Shown: positions 1 to 6,789 of the stretch, piece after piece
Position numbering within the stretch: position 1 is the stretch's first letter
Layout: every line of letters begins with the position of its first letter
Assembly (NCBI GenBank): GCA_038526735.1
Contig: JBCBGM010000032.1
Location: forward strand, 1 to 31,029
Direction of reading: 5' to 3'
Length of the DNA stretch: 31,029 bases
Source: Rubricella sp038526735
Lineage (GTDB): Bacteria; Pseudomonadota; Alphaproteobacteria; Rhodobacterales; Rhodobacteraceae
The notes under the pieces: generated by a model
The model's database searches: none
Seen by the model: the letters and a program-made list of their open reading frames with translations, nothing else
Told to the model about the DNA's origin: nothing
Position numbers and translations under genes: made by a program

Positions 1-260
1 TTCACGGACCCGGTGAAACGCGTCAAGCGACTGGGCTCAAGGTTCTCTTCGTCCTCAGCGGTGATCGCGATGATCACCAGGTCAACGTCGGTAGGGTGAA
101 TGGCCGCGAGCGTGACTGCGAGTGCGGCGAGCGGCACCGCCTCCCAAATACCTGCATAGGAGGCATCGAGATCTTCGACCAGCAGGTCGAAATCATTGAT
201 GTCCGCGGCCGCGGCATAGACCCGTGACGGGGCCTCTTGTGCCTTTTTAAACAACGCCAT
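1..260 (-). CDS. cpaE: CpaE-like pilus assembly ATPase, N-terminal part (cut by window edge)
   Basis: The ATG at 258-260 opens a frame that runs off the left edge; about 86 residues are visible. They begin MALFKKAQEAPSR and contain FDLLVEDLD and IIAITAEDEENL, which resemble the receiver-like N-terminal domain of the CpaE/TadZ proteins that place the Tad pilus machine at the cell pole. The P-loop ATPase domain would lie outside the window, so the call rests on this short match and on position: it follows two TadE-like genes, an OmpA-like gene, cpaC and cpaB on the same strand. The start lies 19 bases after the stop of the preceding pseudopilin gene, behind a purine-rich AGGCGAGCGG stretch, so co-transcription is likely. 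It could be another receiver-type protein of the locus. Confidence 0.6.
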   Translation of the reverse strand, partial: MALFKKAQEAPSRVYAAAADINDFDLLVEDLDASYAGIWEAVPLAALAVTLAAIHPTDVDLVIIAITAEDEENLEPSRLTRFTGSV

Positions 261-279
261 GTGTTGCCGCTCGCCTGCG

Positions 280-909
280 CTAGTTGACCAATTCTTCAGT
301 CACCAGTGAGGCAGACACTGCAGGAAGCTGGGTGTCTGAGCTGAACAGCCCCAACGCCAGTGGAAATGCGCGTGCCCGGATCTGAACCGTGACTAATGCC
401 ACATATGGTTCGCCTGCGTAGCCTAATTCAAGGTCTTCGTAGATCACGGTTACATCTTCTGGCTCAACCTCGGACGCAAACAGCTTCACTTCTTGAAAAA
501 CGTCCTGGAAGCGCGCGGCGTCGCAGGTGATCCCACCGCCGTCATTTTCAGAGAGACGCGTTCCGCCCGAACATCCGACAACCGGAAGCGGGGTACAGTG
601 GCTCAGGTAGCATGCGCCGCCCAGATCTCCGCCATTCGCCACATCGCGGGTGATCACCCGCGGTCCAAGGCCTGTGGGGCGTGTCAGCTCATTGACCACC
701 GGCACCATAACAGAGGCCTGTCGCGCCCCACGCTCAACGCCCTTTTGCGCTGAAATGATCCAGTGATAGGCGAGCGACATCTCAAAGATGAACAGCACGA
801 AAAACACGAGCGGCAAAAAGATGATCGAGTATTCAACCGCCGCGTTGCCGCTATCGTCTTTGCCAAAGGCTCTAAGCCGCTGGAGGATATTTGTGCGCGG
901 CGGTGTCAT
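280..909 (-). CDS. TadE/TadG-like pseudopilin
   Basis: About 209 residues. A short basic N-terminus is followed by SGNAAVEYSIIFLPLV (near residues 20-35) and one hydrophobic segment to about residue 48; this is the TadE-type prepilin-peptidase motif plus membrane anchor. The rest is a mostly extracytoplasmic domain with few aromatic residues. TadE-like minor pseudopilins are processed by the Tad prepilin peptidase and are needed for Flp pilus assembly. An upstream ATG at 916-918 would lengthen the protein by three residues, but ATG 907-909 forms an ATGA overlap with the stop of the previous gene and has GAGG about ten bases upstream, so I prefer it. The domain contains several Cys residues (CYLSHCTPL, VGCSGG, ITCD) that could form disulfides in the periplasm. 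Confidence 0.8.
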   Translation of the reverse strand: MTPPRTNILQRLRAFGKDDSGNAAVEYSIIFLPLVFFVLFIFEMSLAYHWIISAQKGVERGARQASVMVPVVNELTRPTGLGPRVITRDVANGGDLGGACYLSHCTPLPVVGCSGGTRLSENDGGGITCDAARFQDVFQEVKLFASEVEPEDVTVIYEDLELGYAGEPYVALVTVQIRARAFPLALGLFSSDTQLPAVSASLVTEELVN

Positions 910-1343
910 CGTGGCCATACCTCAGCTGCGCGTAGCGTGACGTCATCGAGGTCGTTCTCGCCGAAGCTGAATGCGTTCAGAAACGGGAACTCGATCTTTG
1001 CCTCGACTTCAACCGTCGTCAGGACCGCGGTGCCGGTGACGGTCACAAAGGTTATCTCCTCTGCGATGCCACCCACGCGATTGGAGATCATGTTTTGCGC
1101 ATGGGTCAAAAAGATCGGCGGAACACCAGAACCATCCTCGGCCAACGGCGCGCGGGAAATCAGACGTGCAGCATCACGCACCGCGACATCCAATGCGCTG
1201 CGGGCTTGCATCATCCGGCCATACTGCGTCGAAAAAGCCAACACAGCGACCAATACAGGCAGCGAGACAACAAATTCGACGGTTACAGCCCCCCTGCAAT
1301 TCCGCCAAAACTGTCTCGCAAGAGTTCGTGCCGCGATCAGCAT
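906..1343 (-). CDS. TadE-like pseudopilin
   Basis: About 145 residues. GAVTVEFVVSLPVLVAVLAF (near residues 18-37) is a classical TadE signal: Gly at the cleavage site, Glu at +5, then a hydrophobic helix. The remainder, with ALDVAVRDAARLISR after the helix, matches the TadE family. A GTG at 1386-1388 gives a longer reading, but the ATG at 1341-1343 is preceded by a strong AGAGGGGG ribosome-binding site about six bases upstream, so I start there. The stop overlaps the start of the next pseudopilin gene by 4 bases (ATGA), which suggests translational coupling of two partner pseudopilins. A candidate promoter lies just upstream at 1387-1414. The gap to the OmpA-like gene is 129 bases, the second longest inside the locus. 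Confidence 0.82.
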   Translation of the reverse strand: MLIAARTLARQFWRNCRGAVTVEFVVSLPVLVAVLAFSTQYGRMMQARSALDVAVRDAARLISRAPLAEDGSGVPPIFLTHAQNMISNRVGGIAEEITFVTVTGTAVLTTVEVEAKIEFPFLNAFSFGENDLDDVTLRAAEVWPR

Positions 1344-1386
1344 AAGAGCCCCCTCTCTCTGCCGCCAAACGAATCTTGGAATGTTC

Positions 1387-1414
1387 ACAATAGCACTCGT
1401 CGTGGTGCTTGCAA
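1387..1414 (-). promoter_or_regulatory. Candidate promoter for the two TadE-like genes
   Basis: On the minus strand TTGCAA (1414-1409) is followed after 16 bases by TATTGT (1392-1387), each matching four of six positions of the sigma-70 type boxes. The spacer carries a GCAC/GTGC dyad. Predicted transcription would begin near 1380, about 37 bases before the pseudopilin start. It lies in the 129-base gap after the OmpA-like gene, where a separate transcript start is plausible. Sequence match only. Confidence 0.4.
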
Positions 1415-1472
1415 ATTACGTGGCTGTGCAGCATTGCCGCTGGCTGGGATCGAAACCGCGCGTGTGTAGCGA

Positions 1473-2117
1473 TTATTCAGATCCAACCTGTCCGGCAGCA
1501 TCCAAGGTGCGCCCGGACCCCGTGCGGTACCGGTTGTAGATGTTGCGCGCCACCAAACCGTCAAAGCCGGGCCCGGCAAAGAACTCCTCAGTCCCAGTCA
1601 CGCGGGTGGTGACGCGGCGGTTGAGGCGCTCGCGATCCTCGGTGTCCACGGCGGGCCGCTCCTCACCAAAGCTGGCGACGGCTGTCAGCCGGCGACGATC
1701 AACGCCGGTGGAGACGATGTAGTTCAGCACTGCATTGGCGCGGGCAAGGCCTAGCTCGGCATTGCGCTCGGGCGTGCCCACGAGGTCTGCATGGCCCTCA
1801 ATCTCATATTCGGTGCCAGGGTTGTCGCGCAGCCACGCGGCTTGCTGATCGAGAATGAGGCGGGCAGGCAGGTCGAGCTCACTGGAGCCAAACTCAAAGT
1901 AAACCGTGTCCTCTACTTCTTCCTGAAAGATCGCACCGAGGCTGACCGCACGCCCCCCAGCCGCCAGAATCGACAGCTGCGAGATGCGGTTTTGCGTGGC
2001 CGCAACGCCGAAGGTCGGGTTTTCAAGCGTAGAGCCGGCCTCGTTTTCGCTACAGGCCACGAGGGCAACCAGAGCCATGCCCATTACCGATACCTTGAGC
2101 GCATTATTCAATCGCAT
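1473..2117 (-). CDS. OmpA-family lipoprotein of the tad/cpa locus
   Basis: 214 residues. The N-terminus has a lipoprotein signal with lipobox LVAC (Cys22). Residues about 70-172 form an OmpA-type peptidoglycan-binding domain: VYFEFGSSELD, EIEGHADLVGTPERNAELGLARANAV and LNRRV, with Asp111 and Arg168 placed as diaminopimelate-binding residues; the usual GHTD is GHAD here. The likely role is to anchor the Tad secretin complex to the cell wall, the place taken by CpaD or OmpA-like proteins in related loci. The open frame extends further upstream, but that part is antisense-like shadow of cpaC. The ATG at 2115-2117 has GAGGGGG about nine bases upstream and overlaps the cpaC stop by 14 bases, indicating coupling. 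The C-terminal 40 residues have no recognised domain. Confidence 0.85.
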   Translation of the reverse strand: MRLNNALKVSVMGMALVALVACSENEAGSTLENPTFGVAATQNRISQLSILAAGGRAVSLGAIFQEEVEDTVYFEFGSSELDLPARLILDQQAAWLRDNPGTEYEIEGHADLVGTPERNAELGLARANAVLNYIVSTGVDRRRLTAVASFGEERPAVDTEDRERLNRRVTTRVTGTEEFFAGPGFDGLVARNIYNRYRTGSGRTLDAAGQVGSE

Positions 2118-3543
2118 AGCCAAAGGCCCCCTCAAAGCTCTGCTCGGCGATCTGTCCCAGCTCTGGCTGGCCCTCCATTTGGCCAAACAGGAACAGTTCG
2201 CGCTCATTCGGAATGCGCACCCGGTCGGTGGGCAAAGACAGCGCGCTGCCATCCACCGGAACGACGAGGTGAGGGGTGATGATGATGACCAGCTCGGATT
2301 GGTTGCGCGCAAATTGGGTGGAGCGGAACAGCGTTCCGAGGATCGGCACATCCGAGATCCACGGAACGGCCTGTTTGGAGTCGTTGAAGTCGTCTTGAAT
2401 GAGGCCTGCAATGGCGAAGCTCTCTCCGTCGCGCAGCTCAATTGTGGTCTCGGCCCGGCGGACGGTGAAGGCGTTCACCTCAACACCGCCTACGGTGAGT
2501 GTGACGGTGGTGTCGAGCGCACTCACAGCGGTCGCGAGTTTGAGGTTGATGAGGTCTTCATCCACGACTGTGGGCACGAAGGCGAGATCCACACCGAAGT
2601 CTCTGTAATCTACCGTTATACCGCCCTGACCGTCAGAGACCGGGATCGGGTATTCACCACCCGCGAGGAATGATGCCTCTTGCCCGGAAATAGCAACAAG
2701 GTTGGGTTCTGCGAGCGTGCGCACGAGACCCTGTGTCTCAAGCGCTTCAAAAAGCGCGGCAACGGCCACATCGCCCGCGGCGAAGTTCAACAGAAACGCA
2801 CCCGCCGTGCCGTCCAGCAAGTTGACGGAGGTGTCTGCATCACCGTCAAAGATACTGCTGAAGTTGTCACCGTTCAGAAGCGTCCCTGACGTGGCCTGGC
2901 CGCCACCATTGCCCTGGTTAAACCCGGTGCCGAAGCTGGAGTTGAGCTGTTTAGCGACGGCGCGCTGAACCTCTGCAAAGCGCACCTCTAGCATCACCTG
3001 CTGACTGCCACCCACACTCAGGAGGTTGGTGACGGCATCAGGTGAATACCGCTCAGCCAGTTCCAGCGCTTTGGAGACCTTGCGCGCCCCTGACACGGTG
3101 CCAGACAAAACAATCCCGTTGTTTGCTGTCCGAACCTCAATTTGCTCGCCGGGCAAGATCTCTTCGAGGCGCTCCTTAAACTCGGTGACATCGGGCGTAA
3201 CCTGCACGTCGACATTCGCGAGCAAGTCTCCGCGGTCATCGACGAGGGTGAGGGTCGTGCGCCCGGTCGCGCGGCCCAAGATATAGAGCGTATTCTCCCC
3301 CAAAACCGCCACATCGGCGATGCTGGGGTTGGCGATGGAGAGCTCGCCCACCGCGCGCGCCGTCTCGATCACCACGGCGCGGTCAATCGGCACGCTGATC
3401 CGGTCGGTCGTGTTGCCTGAGACGATGCGCAGCGCTGGCGACGTGGATGTTGCCTGCGCCACAACAGGCCCCGGCACCGTGCTACAGAGCGCTGCAACCG
3501 CGCCGCATAGGGCACCCGCTCGAATCAACCTCATCAAGGTCAT
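2104..3543 (-). CDS. cpaC: CpaC/RcpA pilus secretin
   Basis: 479 residues, a normal length for the alphaproteobacterial type. A Sec signal peptide (about 1-29, ending VVAQA) is followed by the pilus-specific N-terminal domain (about 45-115, RISVPIDRAVVIE to LLANVDVQV), a BON-like/ring-building region (about 120-195) and the secretin domain, ending with GTLFRSTQFARNQSELVIIITPHLVVP (about 400-430). It forms the outer-membrane channel through which the Flp pilus passes. The start ATG has AGGAGG ten bases upstream; a second ATG three codons later is possible. It is separated from cpaB by 147 bases, so it may have its own promoter, and a 6-bp hairpin sits just before its ribosome-binding site. The stop overlaps the OmpA-like gene. 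Confidence 0.93.
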   Translation of the reverse strand: MTLMRLIRAGALCGAVAALCSTVPGPVVAQATSTSPALRIVSGNTTDRISVPIDRAVVIETARAVGELSIANPSIADVAVLGENTLYILGRATGRTTLTLVDDRGDLLANVDVQVTPDVTEFKERLEEILPGEQIEVRTANNGIVLSGTVSGARKVSKALELAERYSPDAVTNLLSVGGSQQVMLEVRFAEVQRAVAKQLNSSFGTGFNQGNGGGQATSGTLLNGDNFSSIFDGDADTSVNLLDGTAGAFLLNFAAGDVAVAALFEALETQGLVRTLAEPNLVAISGQEASFLAGGEYPIPVSDGQGGITVDYRDFGVDLAFVPTVVDEDLINLKLATAVSALDTTVTLTVGGVEVNAFTVRRAETTIELRDGESFAIAGLIQDDFNDSKQAVPWISDVPILGTLFRSTQFARNQSELVIIITPHLVVPVDGSALSLPTDRVRIPNERELFLFGQMEGQPELGQIAEQSFEGAFGYAIE

Positions 3544-3562
3544 GTTGTTCCTGCCTCCTGCA

Positions 3563-3578
3563 CCACAACTGCTTGTGG
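3563..3578 (-). promoter_or_regulatory. Hairpin just upstream of the cpaC ribosome-binding site
   Basis: CCACAA and TTGTGG form a perfect 6-bp inverted repeat around a four-base loop, ending a few bases before the AGGAGG of cpaC. It may be a leader hairpin or a dyad operator. It resembles the TGTGG dyads upstream of the pilin genes. Confidence 0.4.
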
Positions 3579-3690
3579 CGGATCGTGGAGAGGCTACTCC
3601 CCCTGCGAGCTACTCTCGCATAATCTGGAAAAAAGGCAAGAATTGAGACAGTTACAGGGCGTCTCTAAGTCTGAAACTGAGAGAATGTCC

Positions 3691-4578
3691 TCAATCAGCC
3701 TCAATTGTTGACGCTTGGGTGCCCCGACGGATCGTGATGATGCGGCGTGGCTCTGGGGCGGGTTCGGGCTCAGGCTCGGCTTGCTGGATGATCACCACGG
3801 GCGCGGGGGGCGGTGCGGGGGCCTCTTCAACTTCGCGCTCGCGGCCGGTGATATCGAACTGATCGATCTGCACGTCGCCTGCATTTTCGGTGTCTGCGAT
3901 ACCACGAAGCGAAAGGCTCAGACGGCCAGAGGCCTGCGCCTGCGCCAGTACCGCTGTTTGGGCGGGCGTTGCCTCAACAGTCACGGTGCGTGCCACATTT
4001 GCGCGGTTGCGGTTCTCGATCGCGGTTTGGTCCACCGCGATGATCTCGATGTTGTCGATCAAGAGCCGCGTCACATTCTGCCGGCCATCGCGCCCCGTCC
4101 AGAACACATCCACCCGGTCGCCTGGCGACAGAAAGCCCGACACGCCGGTCGAGACGTCCACGTTGATGGTAAACGCCCGAAACCCGGGCGTCAGACGCGA
4201 GGCGATGCCCGGATCGAGGCCGAACCCGCTGATACGCTGGGTGTTGATAGGCTCTTTCTCAAAGATACGGCTGAGTACGATGATCGGCTGCGAGGCGGTC
4301 TCGAACATCTCTTCGATGGAGGTGAAGGTGTTGTCGGGCAGCTCTTCAGCGGGCCAACGGATGGTCGTCAGGTCATCTTCGGTGAGGGTGTGCCCATAGC
4401 GTAGGTTCTCTGTCGCGACGACGATATCGGCCATCTCCACGCGCTCGATGGAGTTGCGCTCGGCAACAAGCTGTCGGACGGTGCCCTCATAGGCGTTAAA
4501 ACGTTGTTGAACGAAAAAAACGGCCGTGCCCGCAAGCACAATCCCGATGAAGAGTACCAAGACGAAGACGATGCGCAT
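3691..4578 (-). CDS. cpaB: CpaB/RcpC Flp pilus assembly protein
   Basis: 295 residues. One N-terminal membrane helix (about 3-24, FVLVLFIGIVLAGTAVFFV) is followed by a SAF domain (about 48-110, VVATENLRYGHTLTEDDL) and the RcpC/CpaB domain (about 120-240, GFRAFTINVDVSTGVSGFLSPGDRVDVFW). The tail is rich in Pro and Glu (PEPEPAPEP) and ends in a basic then acidic stretch, probably a flexible linker into the periplasm. In Tad systems CpaB works with the secretin and may stabilise or gate it. The start is the first ATG of the frame with AGG immediately upstream and GGGGGA further up. It lies downstream of flp and its terminator, so its expression may depend on read-through or its own promoter. Confidence 0.92.
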   Translation of the reverse strand: MRIVFVLVLFIGIVLAGTAVFFVQQRFNAYEGTVRQLVAERNSIERVEMADIVVATENLRYGHTLTEDDLTTIRWPAEELPDNTFTSIEEMFETASQPIIVLSRIFEKEPINTQRISGFGLDPGIASRLTPGFRAFTINVDVSTGVSGFLSPGDRVDVFWTGRDGRQNVTRLLIDNIEIIAVDQTAIENRNRANVARTVTVEATPAQTAVLAQAQASGRLSLSLRGIADTENAGDVQIDQFDITGREREVEEAPAPPPAPVVIIQQAEPEPEPAPEPRRIITIRRGTQASTIEAD

Positions 4579-4658
4579 CCTGTTCCCCCGATAGGCCGCT
4601 CATTTGAGTGGTAGCGCGCGGGGGGGCGCTGTTCAAGCGACGCTGGGACAAGCGCTGC

Positions 4659-4690
4659 AAAAGAAAAAGGCCGCGGGCAATGCCGCGGCC
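4659..4690 (-). terminator. Rho-independent terminator after flp pilin gene
   Basis: On the minus strand GGCCGCGG and CCGCGGCC (4690-4669) pair perfectly over 8 bp with a six-base loop and are followed by TTTTTCTTTT. It lies about 24 bases after the pilin stop and before cpaB. This arrangement usually gives much pilin mRNA and limited read-through into the assembly genes. Confidence 0.85.
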
Positions 4691-4713
4691 TGATCCAAAC
4701 CTGTAGCGCGAGA

Positions 4714-4911
4714 TTACTCGTCGCTGTCGGTGCCGGACGTGGCGTTGTCGACCACGGAGTCCAGGTTGTTGTTCAGCGTGCCCGCTGCGGTGTCGAGGCC
4801 GTCACCGAGAACGGTAACAACGCCCACGCCCACTGCAACGACTGCACCTGCGAGAACAACCCAGTCAACAGTGACGGCGCCGGACTCGGACTTAGCGAAT
4901 TTCTTGAACAT
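4714..4911 (-). CDS. flp: Flp-type major pilin
   Basis: 65 residues. After a ten-residue basic/acidic leader comes GAVTVDWVVLAGAVVAVGVGVVTVLG: Gly11 before the cleavage point, Asp16 where many prepilins carry Glu, then the hydrophobic assembly helix. The short acidic C-terminus (TSGTDSDE) is exposed in Flp pilins. GAVTVDW is, as far as I know, common in Rhodobacterales Flp pilins, so the Asp is not by itself odd. The gene has an excellent GGAGGG ribosome-binding site seven bases before ATG, a leader hairpin just upstream and a strong terminator downstream, fitting a highly expressed monocistronic pilin gene. The prepilin peptidase gene (cpaA) is not found in the visible part of the locus. Confidence 0.93.
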   Translation of the reverse strand: MFKKFAKSESGAVTVDWVVLAGAVVAVGVGVVTVLGDGLDTAAGTLNNNLDSVVDNATSGTDSDE

Positions 4912-4930
4912 AGTATTCCCTCCAGTTCAC

Positions 4931-4950
4931 TGTGGAGACCCCCCTCCACA
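4931..4950 (-). promoter_or_regulatory. Leader hairpin upstream of the flp ribosome-binding site
   Basis: TGTGGAG and CTCCACA form a perfect 7-bp stem with the loop GGGGGT on the transcript strand. It ends only a few bases before the pilin ribosome-binding site. The G-rich loop looks like a second Shine-Dalgarno sequence. It could stabilise the mRNA or modulate translation; this is inference from structure. Confidence 0.45.
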
Positions 4951-5010
4951 AGGTTGTCATTCAGCGACCTATCGCCTTGGACGGTTAATATGTGATCAGA
5001 GATTCGGGCG

Positions 5011-5048
5011 AGAATGTGGCAAGAACCTGTCGATTGTGGCCACATTCT
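5011..5048 (-). promoter_or_regulatory. Long inverted repeat upstream of flp (candidate operator)
   Basis: AGAATGTGGC (5011-5020) and GCCACATTCT (5039-5048) form a perfect 10-bp inverted repeat with an 18-base spacer. The right side overlaps a second dyad, TGTGGCCACA (5035-5044), so three TGTGGC half-sites occur, two of them about 21 bp (two helical turns) apart in direct orientation. The spacing suits a DNA-binding protein, although an RNA hairpin is also possible. The site is about 100-137 bases before the pilin start, in the only gap available for its promoter. Confidence 0.45.
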
Positions 5049-5070
5049 TAAAAACACCTAAAAAGTGTTT
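5048..5070 (-). terminator. Weak terminator-like hairpin after the second Flp-like gene
   Basis: On the minus strand AAACAC (overlapping the stop codon) pairs with GTGTTT around a seven-base loop and continues into TT AAG. The stem is AT-rich and the U-tract short, so termination would be partial at best. Confidence 0.3.
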
Positions 5071-5257
5071 AGTCGAACATCGCTTCATGACGCTCAGTGA
5101 TGCTGTTTGCCAGCGCCGGGCCCAGCGGAGCAGCGTCATCACGGATCGAAAACATCGCAGAGATCACCATCAAAACAATGGCAGCCGACAGCACCAAGTA
5201 GTCAACCGTGACGGCAGCGCGTGTGTCCGCGACAAACTCTCTTAGCAAGCGGCGCAT
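5069..5257 (-). CDS. Second Flp/TadE-like small pilin-family protein
   Basis: 62 residues from the ATG at 5255-5257, which has a GGGGAT ribosome-binding site about five bases upstream. A basic N-terminus (MRRLLREF) leads to AAVTVDYLVLSAAIVLMVISAMFSI, the same motif as in the major pilin next to it (AVTVDW), but the residue before the cleavage point is Ala rather than Gly, and the C-terminus is different (GPALANSITERHEAMFD). It is thus a diverged Flp paralogue or minor pilin. It lies 157 bases upstream of flp on the same strand. The frame is open further upstream (to 5338), but those residues have no family resemblance. Whether the prepilin peptidase would cut after Ala is uncertain. Confidence 0.75.
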   Translation of the reverse strand: MRRLLREFVADTRAAVTVDYLVLSAAIVLMVISAMFSIRDDAAPLGPALANSITERHEAMFD

Positions 5258-5299
5258 GTGATCCCCAGTCGTCCCCAACAGCCGACGTCTCACCATAGT

Positions 5300-5338
5300 G
5301 TGGCCTGAATAAGGCCACGCGCCACATTTGTCTGTCAA
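5300..5338 (-). promoter_or_regulatory. Hairpin and candidate -35 box between scoB and the Flp-like gene
   Basis: A perfect TTGACA (minus strand, 5338-5333) overlaps the scoB stop codon. Downstream lie AATGTGGC (5328-5321) and a perfect 7-bp stem GTGGCCT/AGGCCAC (5300-5318) with a five-base loop and no U-tract. CTTATT (5313-5308) could be a poor -10 box at 19-base spacing. The region may end scoAB transcription, start the pilin-like transcript, or both. Confidence 0.3.
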
Positions 5339-5958
5339 ACAATCGTTGCGTCGGTCTTTTCCCGGATCTCCGCCTCGGTGACGCCATCGGCCACTTCGAG
5401 CAGCTTCAGGCCCTGCTCAGTCACATCAAACACCCCAAAATTGGTGATGATGCGGTGCACGACCTTTTTGCCGGTGAGTGGTAAGGTGCATTCTTTCAGG
5501 ACCTTAGTCTCACCCTTCTTGTTGGTGTGGTCCATCACGACAACGACGCGTTTGACGCCTGCCACCAGGTCCATCGCGCCGCCCATGCCTTTGACGAGCT
5601 TGCCGGGGATCATCCAGTTGGCGAGGTCACCTTCCTCGGAAACCTCCATCGCGCCCAGGATCGCCATGTCGATATGGCCACCACGAATCATGCCAAAGCT
5701 ATCCGCAGACGAGAAATATGACGTGCGGTCGAGCTCTGTGATGGTCTGCTTGCCGGCGTTGATGAGGTCTGCGTCCACCTCATTCTCGGACGGGAACGGG
5801 CCCATGCCGAGCATGCCGTTCTCGGATTGCAGCGTCACGTCCACACCTTCGGGGATATAGTTGGACACCAGCGTCGGAATGCCGATGCCGAGGTTCACAT
5901 ACATGCCATCTTCGAGCTCTTGCGCCGCCCGCGCGGCCATTTGGTTACGATCCCACAT
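5335..5958 (-). CDS. scoB: 3-oxoacid CoA-transferase subunit B
   Basis: 207 residues, normal for the beta subunit. NLGIGIPTLVSNYIP near the N-terminus and the catalytic SENG (Glu46, the residue that carries the CoA thioester in this family) are intact, followed by GMGPFP and GGHIDMAILGAMEV. It makes the active CoA-transferase together with the adjacent subunit A, moving CoA from succinyl-CoA or another donor to a 3-oxoacid such as acetoacetate, in ketone-body or short-chain acid use. The ATG has AAGGAGA at a good distance and lies 12 bases after the subunit A stop, so the pair is one operon. The exact substrate cannot be told from sequence. Confidence 0.93.
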   Translation of the reverse strand: MWDRNQMAARAAQELEDGMYVNLGIGIPTLVSNYIPEGVDVTLQSENGMLGMGPFPSENEVDADLINAGKQTITELDRTSYFSSADSFGMIRGGHIDMAILGAMEVSEEGDLANWMIPGKLVKGMGGAMDLVAGVKRVVVVMDHTNKKGETKVLKECTLPLTGKKVVHRIITNFGVFDVTEQGLKLLEVADGVTEAEIREKTDATIV

Positions 5959-5970
5959 GGTCTGTTCTCC

Positions 5971-6669
5971 TTAGGCTGCTTTGACGGTGCGCTGTTCGAT
6001 CCGCTTTTCGTGCTCGCCCTGGATGATGCGATCGACGAAAATACCGGGGGTGTGGATGTTGTCGGGGTCGAGGGTGCCCACGGGCACAATCTCTTCGACC
6101 TCGGCGATGCAAATCTTCCCGCAGGTGGCGGCGTTCGGGTTAAAGTTGCGCGCGGTTTTGCGGTAGACGAGGTTGCCCTGCGCGTCGCCTTTCCAGGCCT
6201 TCACGATAGAGACATCAGCAAAGATGCCTTCTTCCATGATGTAGGTCTCTCCGCGGAAGTCTTTGTGATCTTTGCCCTCGGCAATCACCGTGCCCACGCC
6301 GGTTTTGGTGTAGAAACCGGGGATGCCTGCACCGCCGGCGCGCATCCGCTCTGCGAGGGTTCCCTGCGGGTTGAACTCAAGCTCGAGCTCACCCGAAAGG
6401 TACTGGCGCATGAACTCTGCATTTTCGCCCACATAGGACGAGATCATCTTTTTGACCTGCTTGGTTTGCAGCAGGATGCCGAGGCCGAAATCATCAACGC
6501 CCGCGTTGTTGGAGGCGACGGTGATGTCTTTGGTGCCAGCGTCTTGGATGGCTTGGATCAGAAGCTCAGGGATCCCGCAGAGCCCAAATCCTCCGGCTGC
6601 GATGAACATCCCGTCAAACAAGAGGCCATCGAGCGCCTCTGCTGCGTTTCCGTACACCTTGCTCGCCAT
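5971..6669 (-). CDS. scoA: 3-oxoacid CoA-transferase subunit A
   Basis: 232 residues, normal for the alpha subunit. The N-terminal GLLFDGMFIAAGGFGLCGIPELLI (about 16-38) contains the glycine-rich CoA-binding loop, followed by VASNNAGVDDFGLG and the GAGIPGFYTKTGVGT region. It pairs with subunit B directly downstream. A GTG at 6688-6690 gives seven extra residues, but the ATG at 6667-6669 has GAGGAG six bases upstream, so I start there. The upstream region carries a TTGAC/GTCAA dyad and a possible TTGACA box before it meets repeat cluster A. Confidence 0.93.
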   Translation of the reverse strand: MASKVYGNAAEALDGLLFDGMFIAAGGFGLCGIPELLIQAIQDAGTKDITVASNNAGVDDFGLGILLQTKQVKKMISSYVGENAEFMRQYLSGELELEFNPQGTLAERMRAGGAGIPGFYTKTGVGTVIAEGKDHKDFRGETYIMEEGIFADVSIVKAWKGDAQGNLVYRKTARNFNPNAATCGKICIAEVEEIVPVGTLDPDNIHTPGIFVDRIIQGEHEKRIEQRTVKAA

Positions 6670-6712
6670 CTCGCGCTCCTCTTGCTGCACCGCACCTGAT
6701 TGCAGAGGTGTG

Positions 6713-6737
6713 TTGACGCTGCGGCAGATGGTGTCAA
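6713..6737 (-). promoter_or_regulatory. Dyad and possible -35 box upstream of scoA
   Basis: On the minus strand TTGACA (6737-6732) and GTCAA (6717-6713) form a TTGAC-N15-GTCAA dyad, 44-68 bases before the scoA start. The first arm could serve as a -35 box, but no convincing -10 box follows at 16-18 bases. It could be an operator. A further small hairpin (CCGCA/TGCGG, 6773-6789) sits upstream. Confidence 0.3.
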
Positions 6738-6789
6738 GCCGGATTGGAGGGGTGGGGGTGGTGAAGAAAATTCCGCAGATATTATGCGG

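Noticed and set aside
4990..5050. Sigma-54 promoter upstream of flp (TGGC and TTGC strings)
   Set aside because: The spacing between the TGGC and TTGC strings is far from the fixed distance required for sigma-54 boxes.
6670..6690. GTG start for scoA seven codons upstream
   Set aside because: The ATG at 6667-6669 has a better placed GAGGAG site, and the family N-terminus begins there.
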